From Henningerozyma blattae CBS 6284 (taxonomy: Eukaryota; Ascomycota; Saccharomycetes; Saccharomycetales; Saccharomycetaceae), in NCBI RefSeq assembly GCF_000315915.1, contig NC_020190.1, positions 434,001 through 498,000 of the forward strand: a DNA stretch of 64,000 nucleotides, given 5' to 3'. Each line of letters begins with the position of its first letter. Position 1 is the first letter of the stretch. Shown here one piece after another: positions 53,354-63,753 of this stretch. The notes beneath the pieces were generated by a model. It was not told the origin of the DNA, searched no databases, and saw only the letters and a list, made by a program, of their open reading frames with translations. The translations under genes and the position numbers were made by a program.

Positions 53354-55120
53354 TTATTTATCTATCTTCTTGGCCATTGCGTAATCGCCGTTGGAAAGTT
53401 CTTCAATCTCTCCTTTCTCAAGCATGGCGTTAAACAAATCCTGTGGGATCCAACCCTTTGTGGCCTCAAAGGGAGAATCTAGCAGATGTCTATGGAAGTC
53501 GTTCATCAATTCGTTATGGTTGAGAATATCGTCTTGTGAGATCTGCAAGGGGAAGCGGAGATCGGGTTGTGAGATGGAATTCCATAAGGATTTCAATTGT
53601 ATTATGGAATCCTGGATGAGCAAGTATTCCGAGTTTGATTTTCTTTGTAAAGCGGCAGTGTAGGGACTTCTCAACAGTTTGACGAGAGGAGAAATGGATT
53701 GAATCCACTCTGGATTTTTTTGGAAAATCAAGGATTCCCAGAGTTGTTGGTTACGAGATCTCTTGTACATGAATTGCAATTGTTCGAATTGCGGCGAATC
53801 GGCGGAAATGTCAGGGGTGGGTTCCGGCGGCGTGTAAATCTTTGGGCCGTCGTATTGGATAAATTGAGGCTGGGTGGTTAGAAGAAGAGGTTTCAGAGAG
53901 GATCCTTCAAAATCCAGCAGTACTGGAGTCTTGTCTGTGGGGGAGATTAGAATGTTCATTGGGTCTAGATCTGGATGGACAAGTCTTGGTTTAAGAAGTT
54001 GATCACGATTGGGGATTGAAGAAGAGCACGTGATTCTGTCAAGAATGGGGATCAAGAGAGCGAGGTTTTGGAACGTCGAGATTTGGTTGCGTAGTGTCGT
54101 GGAGAGAGTCGAGTCTTGAGTCTGGGATTGTAGCGATAAAGAGGATTGGCGAGCCTCCAACTCTGCGAAATCTTTGGCCATGGCCCAAGGATGTGACAGT
54201 GGCCACGGACCGATGTACTTCCTGTTGGAGGCAAACGTCTTGCCCTTCCAATAAGGTCTCTCCATGCTGGAACTTATTTTCCAACGAGAATCGTCAAGTT
54301 TATTATTCTTGCTGCCATCAGATACGATCGATTTCGTGGTGCTCTGGTTGAAACCAGACTCTTGATAATTGAAATACAACGAACCAAACGAATTGAAAGT
54401 CAAGGAATGAAGTTCGGATTGGAAATCCATCACTATAGACAACACTTTCTGCAACTCCTCTGCCCCATCATTACAAAGGGGATTCCAATCTTTCATCAGT
54501 AATTGGCCATCTATATAATCTTGTAATATGAAAGGCTGTTCTATTGGATTATTGGATTCAGGGGCAAACGCATATATTTTGGGGATGCGGATAGACGAGA
54601 AGTTATGCTGTACGAAATCCATAGTGGCAACCTCACTGTGTAGCCGCTGAGCCACATAGCGCGGATCATCTTTCGGATAAGGGATACGCAAGACAAACGA
54701 CTTGCCCAACGAGGTATCGACGCGATAAATCCGGTGGCGTCTGCCCTCGTGAATACTGGTGAGAGTTGTTGGATGGATAGGCAGAGAGGATGTGTTTAGT
54801 TGGGCAGTATTACTGGGAAGAGTGGAGAAATGGTGTGTGGAATCGTAGACCGGAAAGGCATTGGGACTGGTCTCCTTGGACAACAGCATTTGATTCAACA
54901 CAGTATTAAGACCTTGTAGTGAGAATCGAGTTTGACGTTTTTTCTTGTGGACCGTATCGTTTTGTAACCACGAGCCCCAAGTGTATTTGAAGAAGCTAGG
55001 CGGCACGCTCAAGGGGGGGGAAGTAGAGGCAGGGGCAGGGGCAGGGGCAGGGGAATATAGGCGGCGTAAGGAGATGAGACGAGACGAGACTCGTCTGGCG
55101 GAACACAGTGGTCCGGTCAT
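53354..55120 (-). CDS. AIM9: Mitochondrial phosphotransferase-like protein Aim9
   Basis: Aim9 (YER080W) is a mitochondrial protein of the aminoglycoside-phosphotransferase/kinase-like fold, needed for normal mitochondrial inheritance; its substrate is unknown. The 588-residue product (S. cerevisiae 627) has a basic presequence (1-22), an Ala-Pro repeat (about 23-32) from a GGGGCA DNA repeat, then the kinase-like domain. IYRVDTSLGKSFVLRIPYP is the nucleotide-binding part and RLHSEVATMDFV carries the helix-C glutamate. HPDLDPMNILIS is the catalytic loop with the HxDxxxxN pattern, and LLDFEGSS holds the metal-binding Asp. It neighbours SER33 and ICP55, matching YER081W-YER080W-YER078C. Confidence 0.92.
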   Translation of the reverse strand: MTGPLCSARRVSSRLISLRRLYSPAPAPAPASTSPPLSVPPSFFKYTWGSWLQNDTVHKKKRQTRFSLQGLNTVLNQMLLSKETSPNAFPVYDSTHHFSTLPSNTAQLNTSSLPIHPTTLTSIHEGRRHRIYRVDTSLGKSFVLRIPYPKDDPRYVAQRLHSEVATMDFVQHNFSSIRIPKIYAFAPESNNPIEQPFILQDYIDGQLLMKDWNPLCNDGAEELQKVLSIVMDFQSELHSLTFNSFGSLYFNYQESGFNQSTTKSIVSDGSKNNKLDDSRWKISSSMERPYWKGKTFASNRKYIGPWPLSHPWAMAKDFAELEARQSSLSLQSQTQDSTLSTTLRNQISTFQNLALLIPILDRITCSSSIPNRDQLLKPRLVHPDLDPMNILISPTDKTPVLLDFEGSSLKPLLLTTQPQFIQYDGPKIYTPPEPTPDISADSPQFEQLQFMYKRSRNQQLWESLIFQKNPEWIQSISPLVKLLRSPYTAALQRKSNSEYLLIQDSIIQLKSLWNSISQPDLRFPLQISQDDILNHNELMNDFHRHLLDSPFEATKGWIPQDLFNAMLEKGEIEELSNGDYAMAKKIDK

Positions 55121-55771
55121 GGCAAAGGGTGGTTGGGCCTGTACAGTACAGCGTAGAGAGCCACTGTCACCACACTAGCATTGGCCTCTAGAAATACGCC
55201 TCTAATACTCTGTATCGTCTATACAACAGTAGTCAGAATTGAGCCACCGCATCTTCTCACGCAGTGTCAAGGGACGAGAAGCCACTGCGTCCAAGTTCCA
55301 CGGATGCAATCTTGAAGGGACTGCAGGGAGAGAAAGTAGCGACGCGTGAGAGGCCAGCGACGCGTGAGACGTCTGCGAGTGGTGCGAGCACGTGCTGGCC
55401 AGGTCGAAGTCGCACACGGCACGTGTCGACAGGCCACGGCTGGCCAGACTGGGCGCCGCACTGTTCGGGCGAGTGTGGGCCGAGGCGGCGGCGGTGGCGG
55501 TGGCGGCGGCGTCTTGTTGTGGGTGGGCTGGAGTCATGGCGGGCATTGCGGGGTCCATTCTTTTTTCGGTGTGCTGTGGTGTGCTGTGTGCTTCGAGTCG
55601 TGGAAGACTCGGTCTCGCGCCACACTCAGAACGACTCGGCCCGGCTTATATACGACGCGTCTCAGAGACAGAAAAAAAGACTCCTGGTCGTTCTCTCTGG
55701 TCGTTCTCTCTGGCTCTCGCTCCTGGCTCTGCCTAAATCTCGTCCCATCCGTATCACGCCACAGCTAAAGA
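55121..55771. other. GC-rich divergent promoter of AIM9 and ICP55
   Basis: Distinctly GC-rich over about 600 bases, with two GCGACGCGTGAGA copies about 20 bases apart (55337-55370), each containing the MluI-type ACGCGT box, and a GGCGGCGGTGGC run near 55485-55510. Long open frames on both strands here are by-products of base composition. Confidence 0.7.
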
Positions 55772-57277
55772 ATGCCTCCCCACGTGCCCATCCGCGCCTT
55801 CTCGACGCTCCCCCCACGTCTCCCAAAACACACCCCACGTCGCAGGCGTGTTCGTGCCACATTACAATCTGGCCAGCCATTGCACGAGACCCGTCCCCAT
55901 CTCGTGCAGCCTGGCCAGTTGACTCCCGGCATATCTGCTGCAGAATACTTTTCTCGGCGGTTACGCATTGCCAATGCCTTACGGTCAAGATCAACATCAG
56001 GATCAACATCCAACTCTCGTCCATCCTCGTCATCCTCGTCATCCTCGTGTCCGTCGATATTGGCCATACTTGCAGGGAATAAAGTCCATTATGCCTCGGG
56101 CCCAGTGTTTTATCCGTTCCAACAAAACACAGACCTATTCTATCTCACTGGCTGGAACGAGCCAGATTCTATTGCCGTACTGGAATTGGCCCCTCATGAA
56201 GACGAGCCCATACTGCACATGGTAGTGCCCCGTAAGGACCCTTACATGGAACTATGGCAGGGCGCCAGAACAGGTGTTCAAGGAGCCATGGACATTTTCA
56301 ACGCCGATTCCGCACTGGCCAACGACGATCCAGGCTTGCTGCAACACATCCAGTCGCTTGTGAAACGGTCCGACATCATCTACTACGACGGACAGTGGAA
56401 TAACCAGTACGCCAGCACAATCCAGAAGGCTATCGACTCTGTCTCATTTGCGTATCGCAACAAAACCATCTACAAAGACCTTTCGCGGCTCGTAGCCGCC
56501 CAGCGCGTCATCAAGTCTTCCGCAGAACTTGCAGTAATGGCTCGTGCGTCGTACGCGTCGGCTCTCTCTTTCAACGAAGCCCTATCACAATCTGCATTCC
56601 TTAGTGAAAAACAGTTGCAATCCTTCTTGGAGTATCGATTCATCCAGAACGGAGCTGACAAATCGGCATATGTGCCCGTGGTCGCTTCCGGATCCAATGC
56701 TCTTTGTGTTCATTACACGATCAACGACGATCTCATCTACAACGACGAACTTGTATTGGTGGATGCTGCTGGTAGTTACGGCGGGTATTGTTCAGACATC
56801 TCAAGAACTTGGCCTGCCAACGCCACCGGGTTTACCCCAGCTCAAAAAGAATTGTACCAAGCGGTGTTGAATGTGCAAAAACAATGCATCTTGCAATCCA
56901 CTCAAGCTTCGGGCCATTCCCTCAACGATATCCACCAGCTGAGTGTGGATCTCATGGTGCAAGAGTTGAAAAACTGCGGCCTGGCCTCCATCGACAGGTC
57001 CAAGATCAACACTCTCTACCCGCACTATATAGGCCACAACTTGGGGCTTGACGTTCATGACGCTCCGGAATATTCAAGATTGAAACCTTTACAAGAAAAT
57101 CAAGTCATCACCATCGAGCCCGGTGTTTACGTCCCCGACGACCCTGCATACCCTGAACATTTCAGAAACATCGGCATTAGAATAGAAGATGATATTCGTG
57201 TAGGCATCGATGATTCCCAAATCTTGACCATCGATGCTGTAAAGGAAATTTCCGATATAGAATCTCGTCTTGCTTGA
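55772..57277 (+). CDS. ICP55: Intermediate cleaving peptidase Icp55 (mitochondrial aminopeptidase P family)
   Basis: Icp55 removes one destabilising residue from matrix proteins after presequence cleavage, stabilising them under the N-degron rule. The product is 501 residues (S. cerevisiae 511). A basic presequence (1-30) precedes the AMP-N domain (ISAAEYFSRRLRIANAL; VFYPFQQNTDLFYLTGWNEPD). The metallopeptidase core has LVDAAGSYGGYCSDISRTWP (two Asp ligands), HYIGHNLGLDVHDAPE (His), ITIEPGVYVP (Glu) and IRIEDDI (Glu). A Ser-rich insertion (about 70-92) comes from AGC/TCC repeats. Base composition is much richer in GC than neighbouring genes, most of all in the 5' half. Confidence 0.95.
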   Translation: MPPHVPIRAFSTLPPRLPKHTPRRRRVRATLQSGQPLHETRPHLVQPGQLTPGISAAEYFSRRLRIANALRSRSTSGSTSNSRPSSSSSSSSCPSILAILAGNKVHYASGPVFYPFQQNTDLFYLTGWNEPDSIAVLELAPHEDEPILHMVVPRKDPYMELWQGARTGVQGAMDIFNADSALANDDPGLLQHIQSLVKRSDIIYYDGQWNNQYASTIQKAIDSVSFAYRNKTIYKDLSRLVAAQRVIKSSAELAVMARASYASALSFNEALSQSAFLSEKQLQSFLEYRFIQNGADKSAYVPVVASGSNALCVHYTINDDLIYNDELVLVDAAGSYGGYCSDISRTWPANATGFTPAQKELYQAVLNVQKQCILQSTQASGHSLNDIHQLSVDLMVQELKNCGLASIDRSKINTLYPHYIGHNLGLDVHDAPEYSRLKPLQENQVITIEPGVYVPDDPAYPEHFRNIGIRIEDDIRVGIDDSQILTIDAVKEISDIESRLA

Positions 57278-57480
57278 ATCTTCTCCCTCTGCCTTGTATA
57301 TAAAAAATTTCACGGGCAAATGTCTGTGCAGTGCGCGGCGCAGTGCGCGGTGCTCGTCCGTTTTTTGTACTACTATTTAAACCACAACGTATATATATTT
57401 ACGCGCACTCCCTCACCCAAGCCCACCCTCCAAATCACACCACACAACTCAACCCCCTCCCCCCCCCCCCGCCACACACA

Positions 57481-59055
57481 ATGCGTCGTGCTAGTTTCCA
57501 GCGTTTCCTCTCGTCCTCTGGGAAACGCTTCCTCTCCCAAAAAATCATCCCTTTCACTTTTGAAAAATACCCAAACGTGAAAAGAAACCCAAATTTCAAA
57601 TCCATCGATTCTCAAGATATCGCCTTTTTCCAATCCATCCTTCCTTCACCTCAATCCATCCTACAATCAGACCTCGATGAATTCAACATCGATTGGATGT
57701 ATAAATTCAAAGGTCAATCACAACTCGTATTGAAACCAACATCCACCATCCAAGTCTCTCAAATCTTGAAATATTGTAATGAGAAAAATTTGGCACTCGT
57801 TCCTCAAGGTGGTAACACAGGTCTCGTAGGTGGCGGTGTCCCCATCTTTGATGAGATTGTCTTGTCGTTGAAAAATTTCAACAAAATCAGATCCTTTGAT
57901 GAAATTAATGGCATTTTGAAATGTGATCCAGGTATCATCTTACAGGACGCCCAAGAGTTTCTTGCCTCCAAGGGTTACATCTTCCCCATCGACCTAGGTG
58001 CCAAAGGCTCGTGTCAAATAGGTGGGATGGTCGGTACAAATGCAGGTGGCTTACGTTTGTTAAGATATGGTCCCTTGCATGGAAGTATTCTTGGGTTGGA
58101 AGTTGTTCTACCTGATGGTACCATCATCGATGGTATGCATTCGTTAAGAAAGGATAACACAGGTTATGATTACAAGCAATTGTTTATTGGTTCAGAAGGT
58201 ACTCTTGGTGTTGTCACAGGCATCTCTGTCGCCACCCCGATCAAATCCAATTCGGTCCAAGTCGCCTTCATGGGGATCAAAGATTATTCAAGTGCCATGA
58301 AACTATACGTCAAGGCTAAACAAGATCTGGGTGAAATCCTTTCTGCTTTCGAATTCATGGATGGTCAATCTCAAGAATTTGTCAAGAAGTATCGTTCTAC
58401 CACATCCCCCAGCATCACTTTCCCCTTAGAAGAATCTTACCCCTATTACATCCTTATCGAAACTTCCGGCAGCAACAAAGATCATGACCAATCCAAGATG
58501 GAAACCTTCTTGGAAACCGCCATGGAAAATGAATTGATTGAAGATGGTACCATTGCTCAGGATTCTAACGAAGCCCATGAACTTTGGAATTGGAGAGAAT
58601 TGATCCCGGAGTCTTGTCAATTGAACGGTGGTAGTGTTTACAAATACGACATCTCACTGCCCATCAGAGATATGTATTCCTTAATAGAAGAAACTAACAA
58701 GAGATTACAAGAACAATCACTTATTGCCGATTCCTCCTCCTCCCCCTCCTCCTCCTCCTCCTCCTCCTCCAAACCTGTCATTGGTGCCGTTGGGTTCGGA
58801 CATATGGGTGATGGTAACATCCATTTAAACATCGCTACAAAACAATACAGTAAAGAAGTCGAATCTGTCTTGGAACCCTTTGTTTATGAATTTGTAAGTA
58901 GTAAGAACGGTTCCATCAGTGCTGAACATGGGATCGGGTTCCAAAAGAAACCCTATCTCACCTACGGCAGATCCAAAGAAGAGATCCAATTGAACCGTCA
59001 AATTAAAAACTTGTTTGATCCAAAAGGTATCATGAATCCGTATAAACTTTTATAA
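57481..59055 (+). CDS. DLD2: D-2-hydroxyglutarate/D-lactate dehydrogenase (Dld2-like)
   Basis: FAD-linked enzyme oxidising D-2-hydroxyglutarate and D-lactate in mitochondria. I start at the ATG at 57481 (524 residues; S. cerevisiae Dld2 530, cytosolic Dld3 496); the longer open frame has no ATG. The N-terminus is a basic, Ser-rich matrix presequence ([19 protein letters not shown]), favouring Dld2 over Dld3. The PCMH FAD domain has [20 protein letters not shown] and [10 protein letters not shown]; the C-terminal domain has [17 protein letters not shown] and [12 protein letters not shown] Ser-rich loop (encoded around 58730-58770 by TCC repeats) is inserted before it. A C-rich run precedes the start codon. 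Confidence 0.94.
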   Translation: MRRASFQRFLSSSGKRFLSQKIIPFTFEKYPNVKRNPNFKSIDSQDIAFFQSILPSPQSILQSDLDEFNIDWMYKFKGQSQLVLKPTSTIQVSQILKYCNEKNLALVPQGGNTGLVGGGVPIFDEIVLSLKNFNKIRSFDEINGILKCDPGIILQDAQEFLASKGYIFPIDLGAKGSCQIGGMVGTNAGGLRLLRYGPLHGSILGLEVVLPDGTIIDGMHSLRKDNTGYDYKQLFIGSEGTLGVVTGISVATPIKSNSVQVAFMGIKDYSSAMKLYVKAKQDLGEILSAFEFMDGQSQEFVKKYRSTTSPSITFPLEESYPYYILIETSGSNKDHDQSKMETFLETAMENELIEDGTIAQDSNEAHELWNWRELIPESCQLNGGSVYKYDISLPIRDMYSLIEETNKRLQEQSLIADSSSSPSSSSSSSSKPVIGAVGFGHMGDGNIHLNIATKQYSKEVESVLEPFVYEFVSSKNGSISAEHGIGFQKKPYLTYGRSKEEIQLNRQIKNLFDPKGIMNPYKLL

Positions 59056-59377
59056 AAAGGGAAAGCGATGGGAAGTGATGATGATGTAGGTAAAAAAAAA
59101 AAAAAAGGGGGGGTAGTGCCGCTGGACCGAACACGGATGGATAAATGAGATAAGCCAAGATCTATAAAATGAAATGATAACTAATATTCCATACAAAGGA
59201 CAATTACCTGATTTTGAAATTTTCCTTCCCTACCACTCAAAACTTCACTACAAGTATATATGTATATATATATATAAGCGCTCTTGTAAATTAAATAATA
59301 ATAAAAATAGGGGAAAAAAAAAAAAAGTATCCCTTCATAATCTTTTAATCGTTTATCGAAAACTCTCACAATCATCC
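59056..59377. other. Intergenic, DLD2 3' end and reductase promoter
   Basis: A-rich and G-rich homopolymers near 59090 and an alternating TA tract near 59258-59275. The frame open upstream of the reductase ATG covers this promoter and is not coding. Confidence 0.65.
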
Positions 59378-60286
59378 ATGTCTTACCAAACTTCTCTAAT
59401 CACTTTAAATAACGGTAATAAGATCCCAGGTATTTCCATCATTGGAACAGGTACAAGATGGTACAAGTATAACCCTGAAGATAAATATTCCGATGCTCTA
59501 GTGAAACAAATTGAAAATGCCTTAGAATTACCAGGTATGCTTCATATCGATTGTGCAGAAATGTATCAAACTCATGCTGAAGTTGGAGAAGCTTTAAGAA
59601 ATTCGAAAAAACCAAGAGATGAAATCTTTATCACCGATAAATATGCCATTCCAAGGAAATTCTCTTCCAACCCTAAAGAAGGTTTGAAACTTGCTCTAGA
59701 GAAAATGGGATTGGAATACGTAGATTTATACCTTTTACATTTCCCCATCATTGATCCAAAATTATACGATTTTACTCTAGAAGAAGCTTGGAAAATGATG
59801 GAAGATTTATATAATGAAGGTCTTGCTAAAAATATCGGTGTCTCTAACTTTAGAGTCGAAGATCTAGAACAATTATCTAAAAGTTGGGTGATAAAACCTC
59901 AAATTAATCAAATTGAATTTAACGCTTATTTACAAAATCAAACTCCTGGGATTTATGATTATTGTATTAAAAATAATATTCAATTAGAAGCATTTTGTCC
60001 TTTGGTACCATTAAGAGAAGTAAATGAAAAGGATTTATTACCACTTTATGTTAAACAATTGGCTCAAAAATATTCTAAAACAGAAAATCAAATTATGTTA
60101 AGATGGGTATCACAAAGAAAAGTTATTCCTGTGACAACAAGTTCTCGCCCAGAAAGAGTTCGTGATGCATATGATATCTTTAGTTTCGAATTAACTCAAG
60201 ATGAAGTCGAGTTCATTACAAAACTTGGATCTCAACATGATACAATTAGAAAATATTGGAACGTTTACTACGATAAATATAATTAA
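59378..60286 (+). CDS. NADPH-dependent alpha-keto amide reductase (YDL124W-like aldo-keto reductase)
   Basis: Cytosolic aldo-keto reductase acting on alpha-keto amides and esters. The product is 302 residues from the ATG at 59378 (S. cerevisiae YDL124W 312). It has the AKR barrel with the catalytic tetrad Asp58, Tyr63, Lys88 and His121, and the YDL124W-type start LNNGNKIPGISIIGTGTRWYK. The cofactor region is LRWVSQRKVIPVTTSSRPERV. Neighbours are DLD2 (YDL178W) and a YDL177C-like gene, a rearranged combination relative to S. cerevisiae. Confidence 0.92.
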   Translation: MSYQTSLITLNNGNKIPGISIIGTGTRWYKYNPEDKYSDALVKQIENALELPGMLHIDCAEMYQTHAEVGEALRNSKKPRDEIFITDKYAIPRKFSSNPKEGLKLALEKMGLEYVDLYLLHFPIIDPKLYDFTLEEAWKMMEDLYNEGLAKNIGVSNFRVEDLEQLSKSWVIKPQINQIEFNAYLQNQTPGIYDYCIKNNIQLEAFCPLVPLREVNEKDLLPLYVKQLAQKYSKTENQIMLRWVSQRKVIPVTTSSRPERVRDAYDIFSFELTQDEVEFITKLGSQHDTIRKYWNVYYDKYN

Positions 60287-60408
60287 TTGCCCTAATGACG
60301 GTAGCAGGGGAACAATTTGTTTTATTTTTGTTTTTTTCTTCTTTTTGAAATCTGTATATATTATTGTTAAATAATTGAACTAAATGTGCTCGCTCGTTCG
60401 TGCAATCC

Positions 60409-60789
60409 TTATATATATTTACCTAATTTTAAAACATTCAAAGCAGCTTTTGAAATATCACGAAATCTTGCTGATCCTAATTGAGTACCACCATGCCAAC
60501 GTGTAACCACTAACAAGATTCCAGTTAAATTATTTTTCTCCAATAAACTCAATAATACAGGACCACCACCTTTTTCACCACCATCTTGAGAACCTTGTTG
60601 AATATTACCATTTTTATTTTGTAATCTCCATGCAAGAATATGTGGATGAGTAGCTTTTGAAATTTTTTTATTTGAATTAACTAACTCTGTTAAAAGTGTA
60701 GGAATATCTTTTTCATGTTCAAGTGAATGACACCTTGCAACAAATCTTGATTTTCTATCAATAACTTCTTCTCCTACTATCCATATCAT
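60409..60789 (-). CDS. IMPACT/YigZ (UPF0029) family protein, YDL177C-like
   Basis: 126 residues. The UPF0029/Impact N-terminal fold is visible through EEVIDRKSRFVARCHSLEHEKDIPTLL, HILAWRL, QDGGEKGGGPVLLSLLEKN and the signature LVVTRWHGGTQLGSARFRDISKAA. S. cerevisiae YDL177C (about 170 residues, uncharacterised) lies next to DLD2, as here, so this is its likely orthologue, not the Gcn2 regulator Yih1, which has an extra RWD domain. The ATG at 60789 opens directly on the conserved domain. The 126-residue length lacks part of the S. cerevisiae protein, probably a terminal extension. Confidence 0.85.
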   Translation of the reverse strand: MIWIVGEEVIDRKSRFVARCHSLEHEKDIPTLLTELVNSNKKISKATHPHILAWRLQNKNGNIQQGSQDGGEKGGGPVLLSLLEKNNLTGILLVVTRWHGGTQLGSARFRDISKAALNVLKLGKYI

Positions 60790-61282
60790 TACCTATGGTA
60801 AAATTGGAGAAACAAAAACATTTCCTTACTCAATACTTAATTTTTTTTTTCTTTTTTCACTTATTAAAATCATATTTTTCATACAGTTGAGTATTATTAT
60901 TTTTTTTGAATTACTTGAATATGTAAAGATTTCGGAATTTGAATCGAACTATGAGTAAAAATCTCTCAAGATCTAGAGAGATGATGATGATGATGATGAT
61001 GATTGTTAATAGAATAGAATATATGCAAAATCCAAAGATCTACTTACAAACTAATAAAAAAAAAAAAATCAAAGAGAGAAAATAGGTAATAGCATAAGAA
61101 GTTTTGTTAAAAAAAAAAAAGAAGGGGGGGGGTATATTAAAAATAGTTTACGTAATACTGAATATAAAAAGTGTTGAAAATGGTTATATTGACAATCTGC
61201 AATTTAAACGTTAAAAAAAAAAAAAAAAAAAGAAAATACAAAAAAGAAGTAAAATTAATCATAATCGTATCAATAGTTATAT
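60790..61282. other. Intergenic, YDL177C-like promoter and SNA4 3' flank
   Basis: Contains a GAT trinucleotide repeat (about 60980-61003) and several A and G homopolymers. No gene seen. Confidence 0.65.
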
Positions 61283-61729
61283 CTAGCCTCCATAAGGTGG
61301 TGGAGCCCCACTCATATGTTGTTGTTCTTGTTGAATCTTATTATCAGTTTGTGCTCTTGTATTATTTAATAAAGGAGTTTGTGTATTTGTATACGTATTA
61401 GCATTACTTGAACTACCCACATTATTTAGGTTCATATTATTGTTATTGTTTGGTGCATTGATATTACCATTAGCATACCTTTCTGTATCCACCCAACCTT
61501 GTTGGTATATAACAATAAATTCATTATCACGGCGTAAGGGACTAGTTATCGTTATATAGTATAATGCATGAAGTGTACCTGGGAAAATACCAAACATTGT
61601 CAATAAAATATTCAATAATAAATCTTGAGAACATAGACCTGACCTGAAGATAACAGCTAAAGGAGGAAATAAAAAGGCTACCAAATATAATATGAAATCG
61701 CCTGCAGTACAGCAAACATATACGCACAT
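61283..61729 (-). CDS. SNA4: Vacuolar membrane protein Sna4 (PMP3 family)
   Basis: Small two-span membrane protein of the Pmp3/Sna family, sorted to the vacuole by the Rsp5 ubiquitin ligase. The product is 148 residues (S. cerevisiae Sna4 140). The Cys-rich start MCVYVCCTAGDFILYLVAFLFPP and the second span LLLNILLTMFGIFPGTLHALYYI match Sna4/YDL123W, followed by the conserved QQGWVDTER. The tail is Asn-rich and ends with SGAPPPYGG, a PPxY motif that binds Rsp5 WW domains. Confidence 0.93.
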   Translation of the reverse strand: MCVYVCCTAGDFILYLVAFLFPPLAVIFRSGLCSQDLLLNILLTMFGIFPGTLHALYYITITSPLRRDNEFIVIYQQGWVDTERYANGNINAPNNNNNMNLNNVGSSSNANTYTNTQTPLLNNTRAQTDNKIQQEQQHMSGAPPPYGG

Positions 61730-62089
61730 TTTGATTGACGAAATAATGGATTCAAAGCAGTAAAGTTAATACAAGATAAAAATGTTCGAGATAAAATTTC
61801 AGTGTTTTTGTAGTGGAATATCTGTTCGTCTTTTTTTTTATTTTTTCTTTTTAGTCATTTTTTAAGTAAGTGTTCCTTTTATATAATAAATCGGTGGCTT
61901 TGCAATTTATTTTCAATTTTCGGAAAGTTTAAATTGAACTAATTGGGCTAATAGAATGTTCATATTAGATCGTAAAAAAAAAGAAAAAGGAAACTCAAAT
62001 ACAAACACATTACATTTGATTTCAGATCAATTTACTTTAAAATTATTATACATAGTTAATCAGTCATAGTCTATATAAAATCATTTAAA
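61730..62089. other. Intergenic, SNA4 promoter and VCX1 3' flank
   Basis: AT-rich; nothing recognised. Confidence 0.6.
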
Positions 62090-63304
62090 CTAGGTTAAAA
62101 CATCTGGGTAATAGTAGAAGGAAAGAGCAATCAAGAAATACATGGCCAATGCTAAGACACCTTCTAACCAATTCGATTCACCATCTAGAATCAAATAATT
62201 AGATAAAAAGACTGAAACAAACAATGAAGTAGTTTCAAAAGTAGAAAAGTTCAAAGTCATTGGAACATCAATATACCAACCGTACAAGACCATAAATGGA
62301 GTAACGAATAAAGCAATTTGTAGAGATGAACCAACAGCAACACCAATAGCTAAGTCCATTTTATCTTTCATAGCAACAATAACGGATGTAACATGTTCAG
62401 CTGCATTACCAACAATTGGAATAATAATCAAACCAATGAAGGTCTTGGACAACCCTGTAGATTCAACAACCATATCAATTGAGCTGACCAAGTAGTCTGC
62501 GCAAATAGAAACCAAGACAGTTGAAAGTAAAAGGAAAATTAAAGATGATTTAACTGTCAAGGATTCTGGTGGGCCGTCATTTAATTCTTCAAATGTTTCT
62601 TCAATTTCCTCTTGTTGTTGTTCGAAGATTTCTTGATGAGTCTTTAATTGGAAAATCAAGAAAAATATATAAATAAGTAATAATATGATAGATGTACCTC
62701 TTGATAATGATAAAATCTTGGAATCAATTAATTCATCATCATGACCTTGTGGTAAAGTAGCTTTAAAGGCAGCTGGGATCAATAATGATGCACATGCAAT
62801 AGCTAATAGAGATGACATTGTTTGAGCAGCAGTTTGATTAAATTGTTGTTGGACACGGTTGTAACCTCCAAATAAGAAACAGAAACCTAAAACCAATAAT
62901 AAATTAGAAAATAAACTACCTAACATGGATGCTTGAACAATTCTAACTTGACCAGAACGTAAAGCAATCAATGAAACAATTAATTCGACAGCATTACCAA
63001 AGGTAGCATTTAAAAGACCACCAATAGTATTACCAACTTTTGAAGATAATTCTTCAGTAGCAAAGGCTAAGATTGAAGCTAATGGGATAATAGCTAAGAA
63101 ATTTAAGATGAAAGTCCAAGTGAATGAGATTTCATTATAACCCCAAAATATACCTAATGGTACAAATAATAATAGGTAATTGACAGGAGATGATTTAAGA
63201 ACGACAAATGTGTCTCTCTTTACCTTACTAAAGATTGATACTTGAGATCTTCTTTCGCTTGGTGATAAGTTTGTTGATCTTAAAAGTGGCTGCGTATCCG
63301 ACAT
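62090..63304 (-). CDS. VCX1: Vacuolar Ca2+/H+ exchanger Vcx1
   Basis: CaCA-family antiporter that loads calcium into the vacuole using the proton gradient. The product is 404 residues (S. cerevisiae 411). About eleven membrane segments form two inverted halves, each with the ion-binding alpha repeat: GNAVELIVS (Glu107) and GNAAEHVTS (Glu303). An acidic loop (about 222-247, [12 protein letters not shown]) separates the halves. The short N-terminal cytosolic tail fits Vcx1 and lacks the long regulatory domain of plant CAX proteins. S. cerevisiae VCX1 lies near SNA4 too, though with other genes between them. Confidence 0.96.
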   Translation of the reverse strand: MSDTQPLLRSTNLSPSERRSQVSIFSKVKRDTFVVLKSSPVNYLLLFVPLGIFWGYNEISFTWTFILNFLAIIPLASILAFATEELSSKVGNTIGGLLNATFGNAVELIVSLIALRSGQVRIVQASMLGSLFSNLLLVLGFCFLFGGYNRVQQQFNQTAAQTMSSLLAIACASLLIPAAFKATLPQGHDDELIDSKILSLSRGTSIILLLIYIFFLIFQLKTHQEIFEQQQEEIEETFEELNDGPPESLTVKSSLIFLLLSTVLVSICADYLVSSIDMVVESTGLSKTFIGLIIIPIVGNAAEHVTSVIVAMKDKMDLAIGVAVGSSLQIALFVTPFMVLYGWYIDVPMTLNFSTFETTSLFVSVFLSNYLILDGESNWLEGVLALAMYFLIALSFYYYPDVLT

Positions 63305-63721
63305 TTTTGCTTACCTTTACTTTTTATTTTGTTTTCTTTTTATCTATCACTAAATAGTTAATGTAGTTAACGCACAATAAACTATAACTATTTAATTTTT
63401 ATGTACGTTGAACACATAAGCATTACATAGTATATGAAACTAACTTGCTATCTCCAACCTTTTATATGAGGTAAAGTCTAGAAATAAATAATATTGAGTG
63501 TCCCAGGAACCAGGAAATAAGCCGCACCATAAATTGACCAATCAGTCAAAATTATATTAGCAAAATAAAACAGGAAAAGTGTAACAGATCAGGCTTCGAA
63601 TTTTCATTCAAAAAGGCACTGCAAACTATTCTTACGCTATCAAAGAATGGAGAATACACGAAATAGTAGAACGAAAGACCCTTCTTGATACTTTCCTCTC
63701 ATCGAATTCTGAAGATTGATA

Positions 63722-63753
<32 letters not shown>

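Noticed and set aside
55264..56082. 272-codon ORF across the AIM9/ICP55 promoter
   Set aside because: GC-rich composition suppresses stops in several frames here; it overlaps the start of ICP55, which has clear family motifs.
60925..60950. Centromere CDEIII-like core TTCCGAAA on the minus strand
   Set aside because: Only the 8-base core matches; no AT-rich CDEII of proper length or CDEI next to it.
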